From Myxococcales bacterium (GTDB taxonomy: Bacteria; Myxococcota_A; Polyangia; Haliangiales; Haliangiaceae): a stretch of DNA of 64,000 bases. Below, piece by piece: positions 9,362 to 18,291 of the stretch. The first letter of the stretch is position 1; every line of letters starts with the position of its first letter. The stretch lies in contig JADKKI010000007.1 of NCBI GenBank assembly GCA_016720595.1, positions 248,001 to 312,000 on the forward strand, in the 5' to 3' direction. The translations under genes and the position numbers were made by a program. Below the pieces are notes generated by a model. It saw nothing but the letters and a program-made list of their open reading frames with translations. It did not search any database and was not told the DNA's origin.

Positions 9362-10126
9362 ATGACCGACGACGATCCGAACGACACGCTCGATCCCGCC
9401 GTGGAGTGGAAGCTCCGCGCGTGGGCGGTGCCGGCCGCGCTCGCGATCGCGTTCCTGTTCAACCGCTGGGGCACGGGGCACATGATCCAGCGGACGTTCC
9501 TGACCATGATCCCGCACGAGCTCGGGCACGCGGTCACCGGCTGGTGGTGCGGCTTCGCGGCGGTGCCCGGTCTGTGGAAGACGCTGATCCCCGAGGTGCG
9601 CGGCACGATCGTCCCGCTGGTCGTGGCCGGGCTCGAGGTCGGCCTCGCGTACGTCGGCTGGCGCACCAACCGCCTGTGGTGGGTGGTGGTGGCGATCGTG
9701 CTCGGCGTGCTGCAGTTCCTCGGCACCACGGGCCGCGTCGACACCGCGCAGCTCGCGATCACGTTCGGTGGAGATGGCGGCGCGATGGTGATCGGCACGC
9801 TGCTGATCCTCACGTTCTTCGCGCCCGAGGGCAGCAAGCTCCGCCACGGCGCGCTGCGCTGGGGCTTCCTGGTGATCGGCGCCGCGGCGTACGTGGACAC
9901 TGCCTCGACCTGGTGGCGCGCGCGCACGGATCGCGGCGAGATCCCGTTCGGCGAGATCGAAGGCGTGGGGCTCTCGGATCCGTCGAAGCTCGCCGAGGCC
10001 GGGTGGTCGCCGGGGCTGATCGTCTCGCGGTACCTGACGCTCGCGGGCATCTGCCTCGCCGTGATCCTCGGCGTGTGGGCGTGGCAGACGTGGACGATGC
10101 GGCAGCGCAGCCACGAGTGGCGCTAG
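9362..10126 (+). CDS. HELGH (M50-like) integral membrane protein
   Basis: A 254-aa membrane protein with about six hydrophobic segments. The motif HELGH at 52-56 fits the HExxH zinc site of M50 site-2-type membrane metallopeptidases, and it sits at the end of a hydrophobic stretch as in that family. The second ligand motif (usually NxxPxxxLDGG) is not visible, so catalytic activity is uncertain. Family members without that motif are common and of unknown role. It starts 9 bp after the SGNH lipoprotein stop codon, which suggests cotranscription. Confidence 0.6.
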   Translation: MTDDDPNDTLDPAVEWKLRAWAVPAALAIAFLFNRWGTGHMIQRTFLTMIPHELGHAVTGWWCGFAAVPGLWKTLIPEVRGTIVPLVVAGLEVGLAYVGWRTNRLWWVVVAIVLGVLQFLGTTGRVDTAQLAITFGGDGGAMVIGTLLILTFFAPEGSKLRHGALRWGFLVIGAAAYVDTASTWWRARTDRGEIPFGEIEGVGLSDPSKLAEAGWSPGLIVSRYLTLAGICLAVILGVWAWQTWTMRQRSHEWR

Positions 10127-10135
10127 AAACCAGCG

Positions 10136-10141
10136 TAGGCT
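10136..10141 (+). promoter_or_regulatory. -10-like TAGGCT, 6 nt before ATG
   Basis: TAGGCT is followed by six bases and then the ATG of the S9 peptidase gene at 10148, with no ribosome binding site. This is the leaderless arrangement seen repeatedly in this window. Confidence 0.45.
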
Positions 10142-10147
10142 CGCCGG

Positions 10148-12763
10148 ATGTCACGGCGACCTCTCCCGCACACCCTCCTCGCGACGCTCGCCGCTTCGGC
10201 CTGCGCCGCCACCCCGGCGCCGATCGCGCCGTGCCCTGCCCCGACGCCAGCGGTGGCGACACCGACGCCCGCGCCCGCGCCGACCCCGACGCCGGCTCCC
10301 GTCGCGGCGCCGCCGCCGGTCTCCGGCTACGACAAGCCACCGCAGCACGTCCTCGACGTGCTGCATGCGCCATCACCGCCGAACCCCTATCTCAGCCCGA
10401 CGCGAGATCGGATCCTGCTGGTCTCGTGGGTGAAGTACCCCTCGATCACTCAGGTGGCGGAGCCGTTCTTGCGACTCGCGGGCGTCCGCGTCGAGCCGCG
10501 CACCCGACGCAAGCACGACACCCCCGGTGGCTATGGCGTGGCGCCGTGCGCGCAGGCGTTCACGTTGGTCGACGTGGCGACGAGCCGGGAGACCGCGGTG
10601 CCGCTACCGCCCGGTGGCTGCGCCGATGGCATCACCTGGGCTGCGGACGGTTCGCGGTTCGCGTTCCGCAACACCTCGAGCGACGCCGTCGAGCTGTGGA
10701 TCGGAGACGCGGCGACCGGCGCGACGCGCAGGCTCGGAGACGCGCGGCTGAACCCGATGCTCGGCAGCTCGCTCCAGTGGATGCCCGACCAGAAGTCGTT
10801 GCTCGTGAAGCTCGTGCCTCCCGGTGCGGGGCCTGCGCCGGCGGGCTCCGCCTCCGCGGCGGGACCGAGCATCCAGGAGACCACCGGCCAGAGCGGTGAG
10901 AGCAGCACCTACGAGACGCGTGACACGCTGACCAACCGCCACGACGAGGAGCTGTTCGAGTACTACGCGACCACGCAGCTCGCGTTCGTGGATGCGAGCT
11001 CGGGCGCGATCACGGTGCTCGGCAAGCCGGCGGTGATCACCGAGGTCGATCCCGCGCCCGACGGCATGAACGTGCTGGTCAGCTCGATTCGCAAGCCGTA
11101 CTCGTACGTCACGACGTTCCCGAACTTCGCGCACGACGTGGAGATCTGGGACCGCACCGGCCGAGTCGCGCACGTCCTCGCGAAGCTGCCCGTCGCCGAT
11201 CGCGTGCCGATCGCCGGCGTGCCCGTCGGCCCGCGAGACTTCGGCTGGCGCCCGACCGAGCCTGCGACCCTGGTATGGGCCGAGGCGCTCGATGGCGGCG
11301 ACTGGAACATCAAGGTCGCGGCGCGCGACAAGGTGATGATGCAAGCAGCGCCCTTCACCGGTGCGCCCGCCGAGATCGCGCGTACCGAGCAGCGGTTCTC
11401 GGGCCTCGACTGGAGCCAGCAGCGCGGCGTGGGGCTGCTCCACGAGTACGACGAGAACAAGCACTGGCAGCGGACCTTCGTCACCGACGTGGACCACCCG
11501 GCGACCAAGCCGTCGGTGCTGTGGGACATGTCGAGCGACGAGCGGTACAAGGATCCGGGCCAGCCGGTCTACAACGTGCTGCCCAACGGGCAGTGGGTGG
11601 TGCGCCAGGAAGGCGATGCGATCTTCCTCCATGGCGGGGGCGCCTCGGTCGAAGGCGATCGGCCGTTCCTCGATCGGCTCGATCTCAAGACGCGCAAGTC
11701 CGAGCGCATGTTCCGCAGCGATCGAACCTCTCTCGAGTACTTCCTCGGGTTCACGAGCGGCCCGAGCAAGACGTTCCTGACCTGGCACCAGTCGCCCACC
11801 GATCCGCCCAACGCGATGCTCCGTACGCTCGGAGATCCGCTGCCGGGGGTGAAGCCGGGCGAGGCGGTGGTCGCCTCGACCACGCGCGCCGTCACCCACA
11901 TCCCTGATCCCACGCCTGCGGTGCGCGCGGTCAAGCAGCGCCTCGTCAAGTACAAGCGCAAGGACGGCACCCAGCTGTCGTTCACCTTGCTCACCCCGCC
12001 GGGCTATCAGGAAGGCACGCGGGTCCCCGCGATCCTCTATGCCTATCCGCTCGACTACGCGAGCACGGCGACGGCCGGCCAGGTCAGCGGCTCGGAGCAG
12101 GAGTTCACGCGACTCGCGGACTATCGCCTGCTCCTGCTCTCCGGATACGCGATCATCGACAGAGCCGCGTTTCCGATCGTGGGCGATCCCAAGAAGGCCT
12201 ACGACACCTATCTCGAGCAGCTGGTCGAGGACGCGCGTGCGGCGATCGATACCGCCGTGGGCACCGGCGTGGTCGACCGCGACCGCATCGGCGTCACGGG
12301 CCACAGCCACGGAGCCCTGATGACCGCGAACCTGATCGCACACACCGACCTGTTCCGCGCCGGCGTGGCCACGAGTGGCTCGTACAACAAGACGCTGACC
12401 CCATTCGGCTTCCAGAGCGAGCGGCGCTCCGTGTGGAAGGGCCAGAGCGTGTACCTCAAGGTCTCGCCGTTCTTCTTCGCGGACAAGCTCAAGCTCCCGC
12501 TCCTCATCATGCACGGCGCCGACGATGCGAACCCCGGTACCACGCCGCTCCAGGCCGTGAAGCTCTACGAGGCGATCCGCGGCAACGGCGGGACCTCGCG
12601 GCTCGTGATGCTGCCGCACGAGCCGCACTGGTACTCGGCCATGGAATCGAACGAGCAGCTCGCCTACGAGGAGCTGCGCTGGTTCGACAAGTACGTCAAG
12701 AACGCGCCGCCGAAGGGCAAACCAGCGCCCAAGGCCCAGGGCACACCCAAGACCGCACGCTGA
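10148..12763 (+). CDS. S9 family serine peptidase, glutamyl-endopeptidase-like
   Basis: An 871-aa exported peptidase. The N-terminus is a short signal-like stretch followed by a Pro/Thr/Ala repeat linker (about 20-60). A beta-propeller-type region spans about 75-590 and an alpha/beta-hydrolase domain about 600-855. Catalytic residues: Ser720 in GHSHG, Asp792/793 in the HGADDANPGT loop and His827 in LPHEPHWYS. The block TLTPFGFQSERRS and the NPGT loop match what I remember of plant chloroplast glutamyl endopeptidase (CGEP) rather than dipeptidyl peptidase IV. It would cleave peptides, probably after Glu, in the envelope. Two Cys near residues 18 and 27 leave open whether it is lipidated; there is no perfect lipobox. 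Confidence 0.8.
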   Translation: MSRRPLPHTLLATLAASACAATPAPIAPCPAPTPAVATPTPAPAPTPTPAPVAAPPPVSGYDKPPQHVLDVLHAPSPPNPYLSPTRDRILLVSWVKYPSITQVAEPFLRLAGVRVEPRTRRKHDTPGGYGVAPCAQAFTLVDVATSRETAVPLPPGGCADGITWAADGSRFAFRNTSSDAVELWIGDAATGATRRLGDARLNPMLGSSLQWMPDQKSLLVKLVPPGAGPAPAGSASAAGPSIQETTGQSGESSTYETRDTLTNRHDEELFEYYATTQLAFVDASSGAITVLGKPAVITEVDPAPDGMNVLVSSIRKPYSYVTTFPNFAHDVEIWDRTGRVAHVLAKLPVADRVPIAGVPVGPRDFGWRPTEPATLVWAEALDGGDWNIKVAARDKVMMQAAPFTGAPAEIARTEQRFSGLDWSQQRGVGLLHEYDENKHWQRTFVTDVDHPATKPSVLWDMSSDERYKDPGQPVYNVLPNGQWVVRQEGDAIFLHGGGASVEGDRPFLDRLDLKTRKSERMFRSDRTSLEYFLGFTSGPSKTFLTWHQSPTDPPNAMLRTLGDPLPGVKPGEAVVASTTRAVTHIPDPTPAVRAVKQRLVKYKRKDGTQLSFTLLTPPGYQEGTRVPAILYAYPLDYASTATAGQVSGSEQEFTRLADYRLLLLSGYAIIDRAAFPIVGDPKKAYDTYLEQLVEDARAAIDTAVGTGVVDRDRIGVTGHSHGALMTANLIAHTDLFRAGVATSGSYNKTLTPFGFQSERRSVWKGQSVYLKVSPFFFADKLKLPLLIMHGADDANPGTTPLQAVKLYEAIRGNGGTSRLVMLPHEPHWYSAMESNEQLAYEELRWFDKYVKNAPPKGKPAPKAQGTPKTAR

Positions 12764-12782
12764 TCGTGCGAAGCTCGCCCCG

Positions 12783-14645
12783 ATGGCCGGTCGCCGCTCC
12801 ACCAAGGATCCGCAGAGCGTCAAGCTGACGCCGGCCGACGCGTTCGATCTGATCCGCTGGCTCGCGCGAAGTCAGAGCGATCCGCGCAAGGCCGTGGCCG
12901 AGCTCGTCCAGAACGCGATCGACGCCAACGCGACGTCGATCGCGATCGAGCGCCACCGGCGCGGCCGGCGCACGCTGCTGACCGTGCGCGACGATGGCGA
13001 GGGCATCCGCCCCACCGAAGATCGCGAGGCCGCGCTGCGCTACATCGCCACCCACATCGGGCGATCGCACAAGCGCAACCTCTCGCCGGCGGAGCGCCAC
13101 GCACAGATCGTCGCCGGGCAGTACGGCATCGGCCTGCTCGGCTTCTGGTCGATCGGACGGCGCATGGAGATCCGCTCGCGCGTGGCCGGATCACAGGTGT
13201 GGATGCTCCGCCTCGTCGAGGACGAGCCGCGCGCCGAGGTGGTCCCTGCCCCGCCCGCGATCGACCTCCCGCCCACGTTCACCGAGATCGTGGTCAGCGA
13301 GGTCCACGCCGCCGCGCTGCGCCCGCTGGCGCTCGCGCGCCTCGCCGAGTACCTCGGGGCCGAGCTGCGCGGACCGATCACCCAGAGCGGCGCGACCATC
13401 GAGCTCCGCGAGTACGACGCGCGCGGGCAGCTCGCCGATCGCGTCACGGTCACGCCGCGCCGGTTCGACGGCGTGCGCCTCGACGTGCCCTCGCCGATCG
13501 CGGTGCCGCACCACACCCCGATCGTCGTCGAGCTGTATCAGGCCGTGGGCGAGGCGCCCGCTGGCGTGGAGCTGACCTGCGCCGGGATCGTGGTGGCCGA
13601 GCGGCTCGGTGATCTGTCCGTGCTCGGCCTCGACACCGCACCGTGGACCGATCCGCAACTCGCCGGGACCATCGAGTTCGCCGGGTTCGCCGTCCCGCCC
13701 GGCACCCGCCGCGGCGTGATCCCCAACGCGGCCTCCGAGGCCTTCATCGCTGCGCTCGCTCAGCTCGCTCCGCACGTGCAGCGCGCGCTCGATCGCCAGC
13801 TCGAGCAGCGGCACGCCGCGTCCGAGCGCCAGCTCCTGGGCGAGCTCCGCCGTGCGCTCCGAGGCCTGCGCGATCGCCTCCCGCATCTCGAGCTGCCCGC
13901 CGGGCTCACAGGTCGTGGCGGTGCGGGCCGCGACTCGCCCGATCCACTCGGCCTGGTGGCGCCGTCACCGACCACCGAGCCCACACCGGGCCCCGCGAAG
14001 CCGGGCGATGCGCCGAACGACGCTGCGGACGACGGGCCCGACGAGGCACTTCCCCCCACGCTGTTGCCGCCGGGTCCGGCGAACCACGTCGCGCTCACGC
14101 CCGATCCGATCCGGCTGTGGCCGGGCGGCGCGCGACGCGTGCGCGCGACGGTGACCGACATCCACGCGCAGCAGATCCGCGCGACCACGACCTGGAGCGC
14201 GAGCTCGCACTACGTCGAGCTCTCCGGCGACGGACAGGCGCGGACGGTTCGCCTCGCCGAGCTCGCGCCCGCGGATCGGTACAGCGTCACCGTGGTCGCC
14301 GAGGCCAACGGCGGAGCGTGCTCGTGCACCACGGACGTCGTGGTCGCCGATGGCCCGCCTGCCGGTGGCGAGGGCGCCGGGATCCCCGAGCCGATCCTCG
14401 TCGACGAGCCGGGCAGCTCGTGGCGGAGCCGGATGGTGGGGCAGCGCTGGCACGTCAACATCGGCCACGGCGACTACCGCGCACTGTCGAGCGATCCGCG
14501 GGCGCGGCTGCGCTACCTGGTGGCACTGTTCGCGAAGGACCTGACCGTCGCCACCACGCACCCAGCCAACGAGCCCCTGCTCGATCAGATGATCGACGTG
14601 CTCGCGCACGCGGAGCGGAACTTGCTGCGCTCGCCACGCTCGTAG
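12783..14645 (+). CDS. Orphan GHKL (HSP90/HATPase_c_3-type) ATP-binding protein
   Basis: A 620-aa cytoplasmic protein. The N-terminal ATPase shows the Bergerat signature: N box E40...N44 (ELVQNAIDANAT), G1 box DDGEGI at 70-75 and G2 box around GQYGIGLLG at 112-120. A long lid segment lies between G1 and G2. There is no dimerisation/phosphoacceptor or HSP90 middle domain, so it is neither a sensor kinase nor HSP90. Residues about 375-425 are a Pro/Ala-rich linker, then comes an Ig-like beta segment (about 430-525) and a helical C-terminus ending in a conserved-looking RYLVALFAKDLTV block. The overall plan resembles MORC-like or uncharacterised HATPase proteins. Role unknown; it starts 19 bp after the peptidase gene. 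Confidence 0.7.
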   Translation: MAGRRSTKDPQSVKLTPADAFDLIRWLARSQSDPRKAVAELVQNAIDANATSIAIERHRRGRRTLLTVRDDGEGIRPTEDREAALRYIATHIGRSHKRNLSPAERHAQIVAGQYGIGLLGFWSIGRRMEIRSRVAGSQVWMLRLVEDEPRAEVVPAPPAIDLPPTFTEIVVSEVHAAALRPLALARLAEYLGAELRGPITQSGATIELREYDARGQLADRVTVTPRRFDGVRLDVPSPIAVPHHTPIVVELYQAVGEAPAGVELTCAGIVVAERLGDLSVLGLDTAPWTDPQLAGTIEFAGFAVPPGTRRGVIPNAASEAFIAALAQLAPHVQRALDRQLEQRHAASERQLLGELRRALRGLRDRLPHLELPAGLTGRGGAGRDSPDPLGLVAPSPTTEPTPGPAKPGDAPNDAADDGPDEALPPTLLPPGPANHVALTPDPIRLWPGGARRVRATVTDIHAQQIRATTTWSASSHYVELSGDGQARTVRLAELAPADRYSVTVVAEANGGACSCTTDVVVADGPPAGGEGAGIPEPILVDEPGSSWRSRMVGQRWHVNIGHGDYRALSSDPRARLRYLVALFAKDLTVATTHPANEPLLDQMIDVLAHAERNLLRSPRS

Positions 14646-14791
14646 GCACGAACGGATCCGCCCGGCAGTTCGCGCAAACCGTGCGGCGACCACCGCGGCT
14701 TGCGCGCACGCCCTGCGCCCTCGCGTGGACCTGAGACGGTGACGACCCACCTTGCGGATAGCCCGGGTCTTGCAGCACCGAGGGCAAGCCC

Positions 14792-15211
14792 GTGTCGTTC
14801 CGTGTCTCCCACCGCCACCGCCGCGCCCTGTCACCCGCTCTCGCGGTGGTGGTCGTGCTGGTGGCGGCGCTGATCCCGGGGACGCTGACCATGTACCGCT
14901 GCCGGATGACCGGCGACGCGCGGTCGGCCCCGTGCTGCGCACACGAGGATCGAACGCAGGCGGCACCCGGATCGCCGAACCCCGCGGTCAACGTCACGGC
15001 GTGCTGCGCCAAGCTCTCGGTGCTCACCACGCCCACGCCGGCCGCTGCCGTCACGCTCGAGGACGGCACGCACGACGTGATCGTCGCCGCCGCGCCTGCG
15101 CCCGCGCGCCCCCCGATCCCGGCCGTCACCACGAGGCGGCCCGCATGGACCCGCGCGCACTTCGATAGCGGCGCGCCGCTCTCACTCCTCTACTGCTCGC
15201 TCCTGATCTGA
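14792..15211 (+). CDS. Small exported Cys-pair protein at the head of the copper-efflux cluster
   Basis: A 139-aa protein with one strong N-terminal hydrophobic segment (residues 14-33), a signal peptide or anchor. It is followed by Cys37 in YRCRMTGD and the pairs Cys48-Cys49 and Cys71-Cys72. The rest is Ala/Pro/Thr-rich and low in complexity. Five cysteines just outside the membrane, directly upstream of CusC/B/A-type genes, suggest periplasmic metal binding or delivery; this is inference from context. Start codon GTG. No named family recognised. Confidence 0.6.
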   Translation: MSFRVSHRHRRALSPALAVVVVLVAALIPGTLTMYRCRMTGDARSAPCCAHEDRTQAAPGSPNPAVNVTACCAKLSVLTTPTPAAAVTLEDGTHDVIVAAAPAPARPPIPAVTTRRPAWTRAHFDSGAPLSLLYCSLLI

Positions 15212-15260
15212 TCCGGCCCGTGGGTGTGGCCCCGACGCCGAGCGTCGGCGCGCCGCCACC

Positions 15261-15284
15261 GGTCTCGCACGCGCGTACGAGACC
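15261..15284. promoter_or_regulatory. Inverted repeat upstream of the efflux operon
   Basis: GGTCTCG and CGAGACC form a perfect 7-bp inverted repeat around a 10-base spacer in the gap between the Cys-pair gene and the CusC-like gene. It could be a hairpin terminating the upstream transcript or part of an operator; there is no T-run. Confidence 0.35.
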
Positions 15285-15304
15285 GCGCGTGGACCACGAC
15301 CAGA

Positions 15305-15324
15305 GCGTTGCCAGCTGGCAACGC
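15305..15324. promoter_or_regulatory. Perfect 20-bp palindrome before the CusC-like gene (candidate operator)
   Basis: GCGTTGCCAG is followed immediately by its exact reverse complement, ending 32 bp before the CusC-like start codon. A gapless 10+10 palindrome is a typical shape for a dimeric regulator site. No metal-responsive regulator gene is in the window, so the binder would act in trans. Confidence 0.5.
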
Positions 15325-15356
15325 GAGCGCTGCCAGAGATGGATCAGGAGCAAGGC

Positions 15357-16691
15357 ATGAAGACGATCGGGATCCTGTTCGCGAGCATGTATGTCGGGCT
15401 GGCTGCACCTGCGGGAGCTTCGCCGGCAGCCGCGACGACCAGCAGCGCGGTGTGGGCGGATGGCCAGCTGAAGACGCTGATCGAGCAGAGCCTCGCCGTG
15501 CGCCCCGAGCTCGCCGCCGCACGCGCCGACGTGACCGCCGCTCGCGAGCGCGTGCCGCAAGCGCGCGCGCTGCCCGATCCGATGCTGCAGCTCGGCGTCC
15601 AGAACGACGGCTTCACGAGCTGGGAGATCGGGACGATGGACACCAGCTACTACTCGATCATGGTCTCGCAGACCTTCCTGTGGCCGCGGAAGCGCCGGCT
15701 GCGCGGGGCGGTGGCGGAGCTCGAGGCGGTGCAGGCGGAGCAGGCGATCGCGCGCGTCAGCCTGTCCACCGAGGCGGAGGTGCGCCGCGCCTACCTCGGC
15801 CTGATCCTGACGCGCGACCGGCTCGCCCTGCTCGATCAGCTCGAGAGCCTGTGGCAGCGCTCCGCGGAGATCGCGAAGCTTCGCTACGAGACGGCGCAGG
15901 GGAGCCAGGCCGATGTGCTCCGCGGCCCCCTCGAGCTCAACCGGATCAAGCAGCGCCGGTGGGCGCTCGAGGCCGAGCAAGCGAACAACGTCGCGGCGCT
16001 GAATCGGCTGCGCGGACATCCGCTGCAGGAGGCGATCGCCCCCGCGAGCCACCTCGTGGACCTGCCTCTCCCCGCGCTCCGCGATGCCCAGGTTCTCGCC
16101 CAGGATGCGCTCGCGCGGAGCCCCGAGCTCGCCGCCTCCCGCGTCGCGATCACCCGCTCCGAGCGCGCGGTCACGCTCGCCCGCGCCGCCACGCTGCCCG
16201 ATCTGACGATGGCCGTGGGCGTGATGCCCCGCGGCACGGATCTCCAGCCGATGTGGCTGGTCACCGCGAGCATCCCGCTCCCCGTGTTCGCGAAGCACAA
16301 GCAGGACCGCGCGGTGGCCGAGACCATCGCGCGCGGCAAGGCGAGCAAGAGCCTCACCGAGGCACTCGAGCAGCGGCTGCGCCTCCGCGTCGAGCAGCGC
16401 CGCACCGCCCTCGAACTCGCGCTCACGTCGATCCAGCTCTATCGCGAGGGCCTGCTCGTCCAGTCCGCGGCCCTGGCCGAGAGCACGCTCGCGCAGTACG
16501 CGGTGGGCAAGGTGACGCTCGCGTCGGTGCTCGAGGCCAATGCGGGCCTCGTCGCCGACCACGATGGATACCTCCAGGCGCTGGCGCAGGTTCACCAGCT
16601 CGAGATCGACAGCTTCGAGGTCAGCCTGCAGATCGTCGGGACGGCAGCCCCGACCACGATCGGCGATGCCGCCTCGATGGGGAGCATGTGA
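15357..16691 (+). CDS. TolC-family outer-membrane factor of a heavy-metal RND pump (CusC-like)
   Basis: A 444-aa outer-membrane channel protein. An in-frame ATG lies 18 bp upstream, but the ATG at 15357 is preceded by AGGAG at 15346-15350 with 6-nt spacing and begins a clean signal peptide (to about residue 22), so it is preferred. The two repeated halves of the TolC fold are visible as long amphipathic helices (about 35-225 and 240-430) with the typical ARPEL/SPELAAS openings. It lacks a lipobox, unlike E. coli CusC. Together with the next two genes it would form a tripartite pump exporting Cu(I)/Ag(I) across both membranes. Confidence 0.85.
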   Translation: MKTIGILFASMYVGLAAPAGASPAAATTSSAVWADGQLKTLIEQSLAVRPELAAARADVTAARERVPQARALPDPMLQLGVQNDGFTSWEIGTMDTSYYSIMVSQTFLWPRKRRLRGAVAELEAVQAEQAIARVSLSTEAEVRRAYLGLILTRDRLALLDQLESLWQRSAEIAKLRYETAQGSQADVLRGPLELNRIKQRRWALEAEQANNVAALNRLRGHPLQEAIAPASHLVDLPLPALRDAQVLAQDALARSPELAASRVAITRSERAVTLARAATLPDLTMAVGVMPRGTDLQPMWLVTASIPLPVFAKHKQDRAVAETIARGKASKSLTEALEQRLRLRVEQRRTALELALTSIQLYREGLLVQSAALAESTLAQYAVGKVTLASVLEANAGLVADHDGYLQALAQVHQLEIDSFEVSLQIVGTAAPTTIGDAASMGSM

Positions 16692-16695
16692 CCTC

Positions 16696-18291
16696 ATGAC
16701 CCGCGAACGCGAAGGCGAAGTCGAGCTGACCACCATGCCCCCGACCGAGGTGACGCCCCAGGTCCCGACGACGGCCCCATCGGTGGTCCCGCGGGCCCGC
16801 CGCGGCTTCGGTCTGGGCACCCTCGCCCTCGTCGCCGTGGCCAGCGCGAGCCTCTCCGCCGGCGGACTGTGGTGCCTCGGGCGCGGCGAGCGTGCACGCG
16901 CCGACGACACAGCGAGCGAGGGCGCGACGAAGCCGGCCGCGGCGCCCGTGCACAGGTACCAGTGCGCGATGCACCCCACGGTGGTGCAGGACCATCCCGG
17001 CGAGTGTCCGATCTGCGGCATGGAGCTGACCGAGGTGCACGAGACCGAGCAGCCCCGAGGTGATGGAGGCATCGGCAGCGCGACCGCGACGGTCGCCACG
17101 GAACATCGCGTCCTGTTCTACCGCTCGCCGATGGACCCGAAGGTCACCTCGCCGGTGCCGACCAAGGACTCGATGGGGATGGAGTTCACGCCGGTCTATG
17201 CCGACGAGCTGGCGGGCGCCGCCACCAAGGTGCCCGGCCAGGCCGTCGTCGAGATCGATCCCGACCGCCAGCAGCTGATCGGCCTGACCACGGTGGAGGT
17301 CTCCACGGGCAAGGTCGGCGGCGCCTGGCGCACCGTGGGCCGGGTCACCGTCGACGAGACCCGCGTGCGGCACATCAACCTCAAGGTGCCCGGGTTCGTG
17401 GAGCACATCTACGTCGACTTCATCGGCAAGAAGGTCCGCAAGGGCGATCCGCTGTTCGCGATCTACAGCCCGGAGCTGATGTCGGCACAGGAGGAGTACC
17501 TGCTGGCGCTCCGCACGCGAGGCGCGCTGGCGAACACGGGCGGCTCTCCCGTGATCGACGGCGAACAGCTGGTCAAGAGCGCCCGCCGCAAGCTCGCGCT
17601 GTGGGACATCTCGCAGGCCGAGCTGGACCGGATCGCTGCGACCGGCGAGCCGATGCGCACGATGACCGTCCACTCCCCGGTCTCCGGCGTGGTGACGAAG
17701 AAGGACGTCGTCGAGGGCATGAAGCTCGATGCCGGCGCGATGCCCTACGAGATCATCGATCTGACCAGCGTCTGGGTGCTGGCGGACATCTACGAGACCG
17801 AGCTGCGCAACGTCGAAGAAGGGATGGCGGCCACGCTGACCCTCGCGGCGTTCCCGGATCGGGCGTTCACGGGGACGGTGCTGTTCATCGATCCGATGCT
17901 CGATCCGCGGACCCGCACCGTGAAGGTCCGCCTCGCGTTCGGAAATCCCAAGGGCGAGCTGCGGCCTGAGATGTTCGGCGAGGTGTTGCTCAGCCGGAAG
18001 GCACATGACGGCCTGCAGCTGCCGCGCGATGCCGTGATCGATTCGGAGATCGAGAAGCTGGTGTTCATCGCCGTCGGAGACGGCAAGTTCCAGCCGCGGA
18101 TCGTGCGGCTCGGCGAGACCACCGGCGACCTCGTCGAGGTGGTGTCGGGCGTGGAGGCCGGCGAGCGCGTGGTCACGCGGGCCAACTTCCTCGTCGATTC
18201 CGAATCGCGGCTCCGCGCCTCCCTGCTCGAGATGGCGGCGGCGACCGCGCCCGCGAGTGCGCGCGTGCTGCCGTCCACGGTGAAGCCGTGA
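16696..18291 (+). CDS. Periplasmic adaptor subunit of copper/silver RND efflux (CusB-like) with two HMBD motifs
   Basis: A 531-aa membrane-fusion protein. The ATG at 16696, 4 bp after the CusC-like stop codon, begins a cytoplasmic tail and a transmembrane anchor (about 36-56). Two heavy-metal-binding domains follow. The first is YQCAMHP...CPICGMEL (about 88-113), with Cys and Met ligands. The second is a Cys-less version, YRSPMDP...DSMGMEF (about 141-166). Then come the hairpin, lipoyl and beta-barrel parts of an RND adaptor (SPVSGVVTKKDVVEGMKL is lipoyl-like). It bridges the inner-membrane pump and outer channel and can hand Cu(I)/Ag(I) to the pump. It ends in a 4-bp overlap with the pump gene. 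Confidence 0.9.
   Translation: MTREREGEVELTTMPPTEVTPQVPTTAPSVVPRARRGFGLGTLALVAVASASLSAGGLWCLGRGERARADDTASEGATKPAAAPVHRYQCAMHPTVVQDHPGECPICGMELTEVHETEQPRGDGGIGSATATVATEHRVLFYRSPMDPKVTSPVPTKDSMGMEFTPVYADELAGAATKVPGQAVVEIDPDRQQLIGLTTVEVSTGKVGGAWRTVGRVTVDETRVRHINLKVPGFVEHIYVDFIGKKVRKGDPLFAIYSPELMSAQEEYLLALRTRGALANTGGSPVIDGEQLVKSARRKLALWDISQAELDRIAATGEPMRTMTVHSPVSGVVTKKDVVEGMKLDAGAMPYEIIDLTSVWVLADIYETELRNVEEGMAATLTLAAFPDRAFTGTVLFIDPMLDPRTRTVKVRLAFGNPKGELRPEMFGEVLLSRKAHDGLQLPRDAVIDSEIEKLVFIAVGDGKFQPRIVRLGETTGDLVEVVSGVEAGERVVTRANFLVDSESRLRASLLEMAAATAPASARVLPSTVKP

Noticed and set aside
14646..14791. CueR/MerR-type operator before the Cys-pair gene
   Set aside because: An ACCTTGC half-site is present near 14750 but no matching second half at the required spacing.
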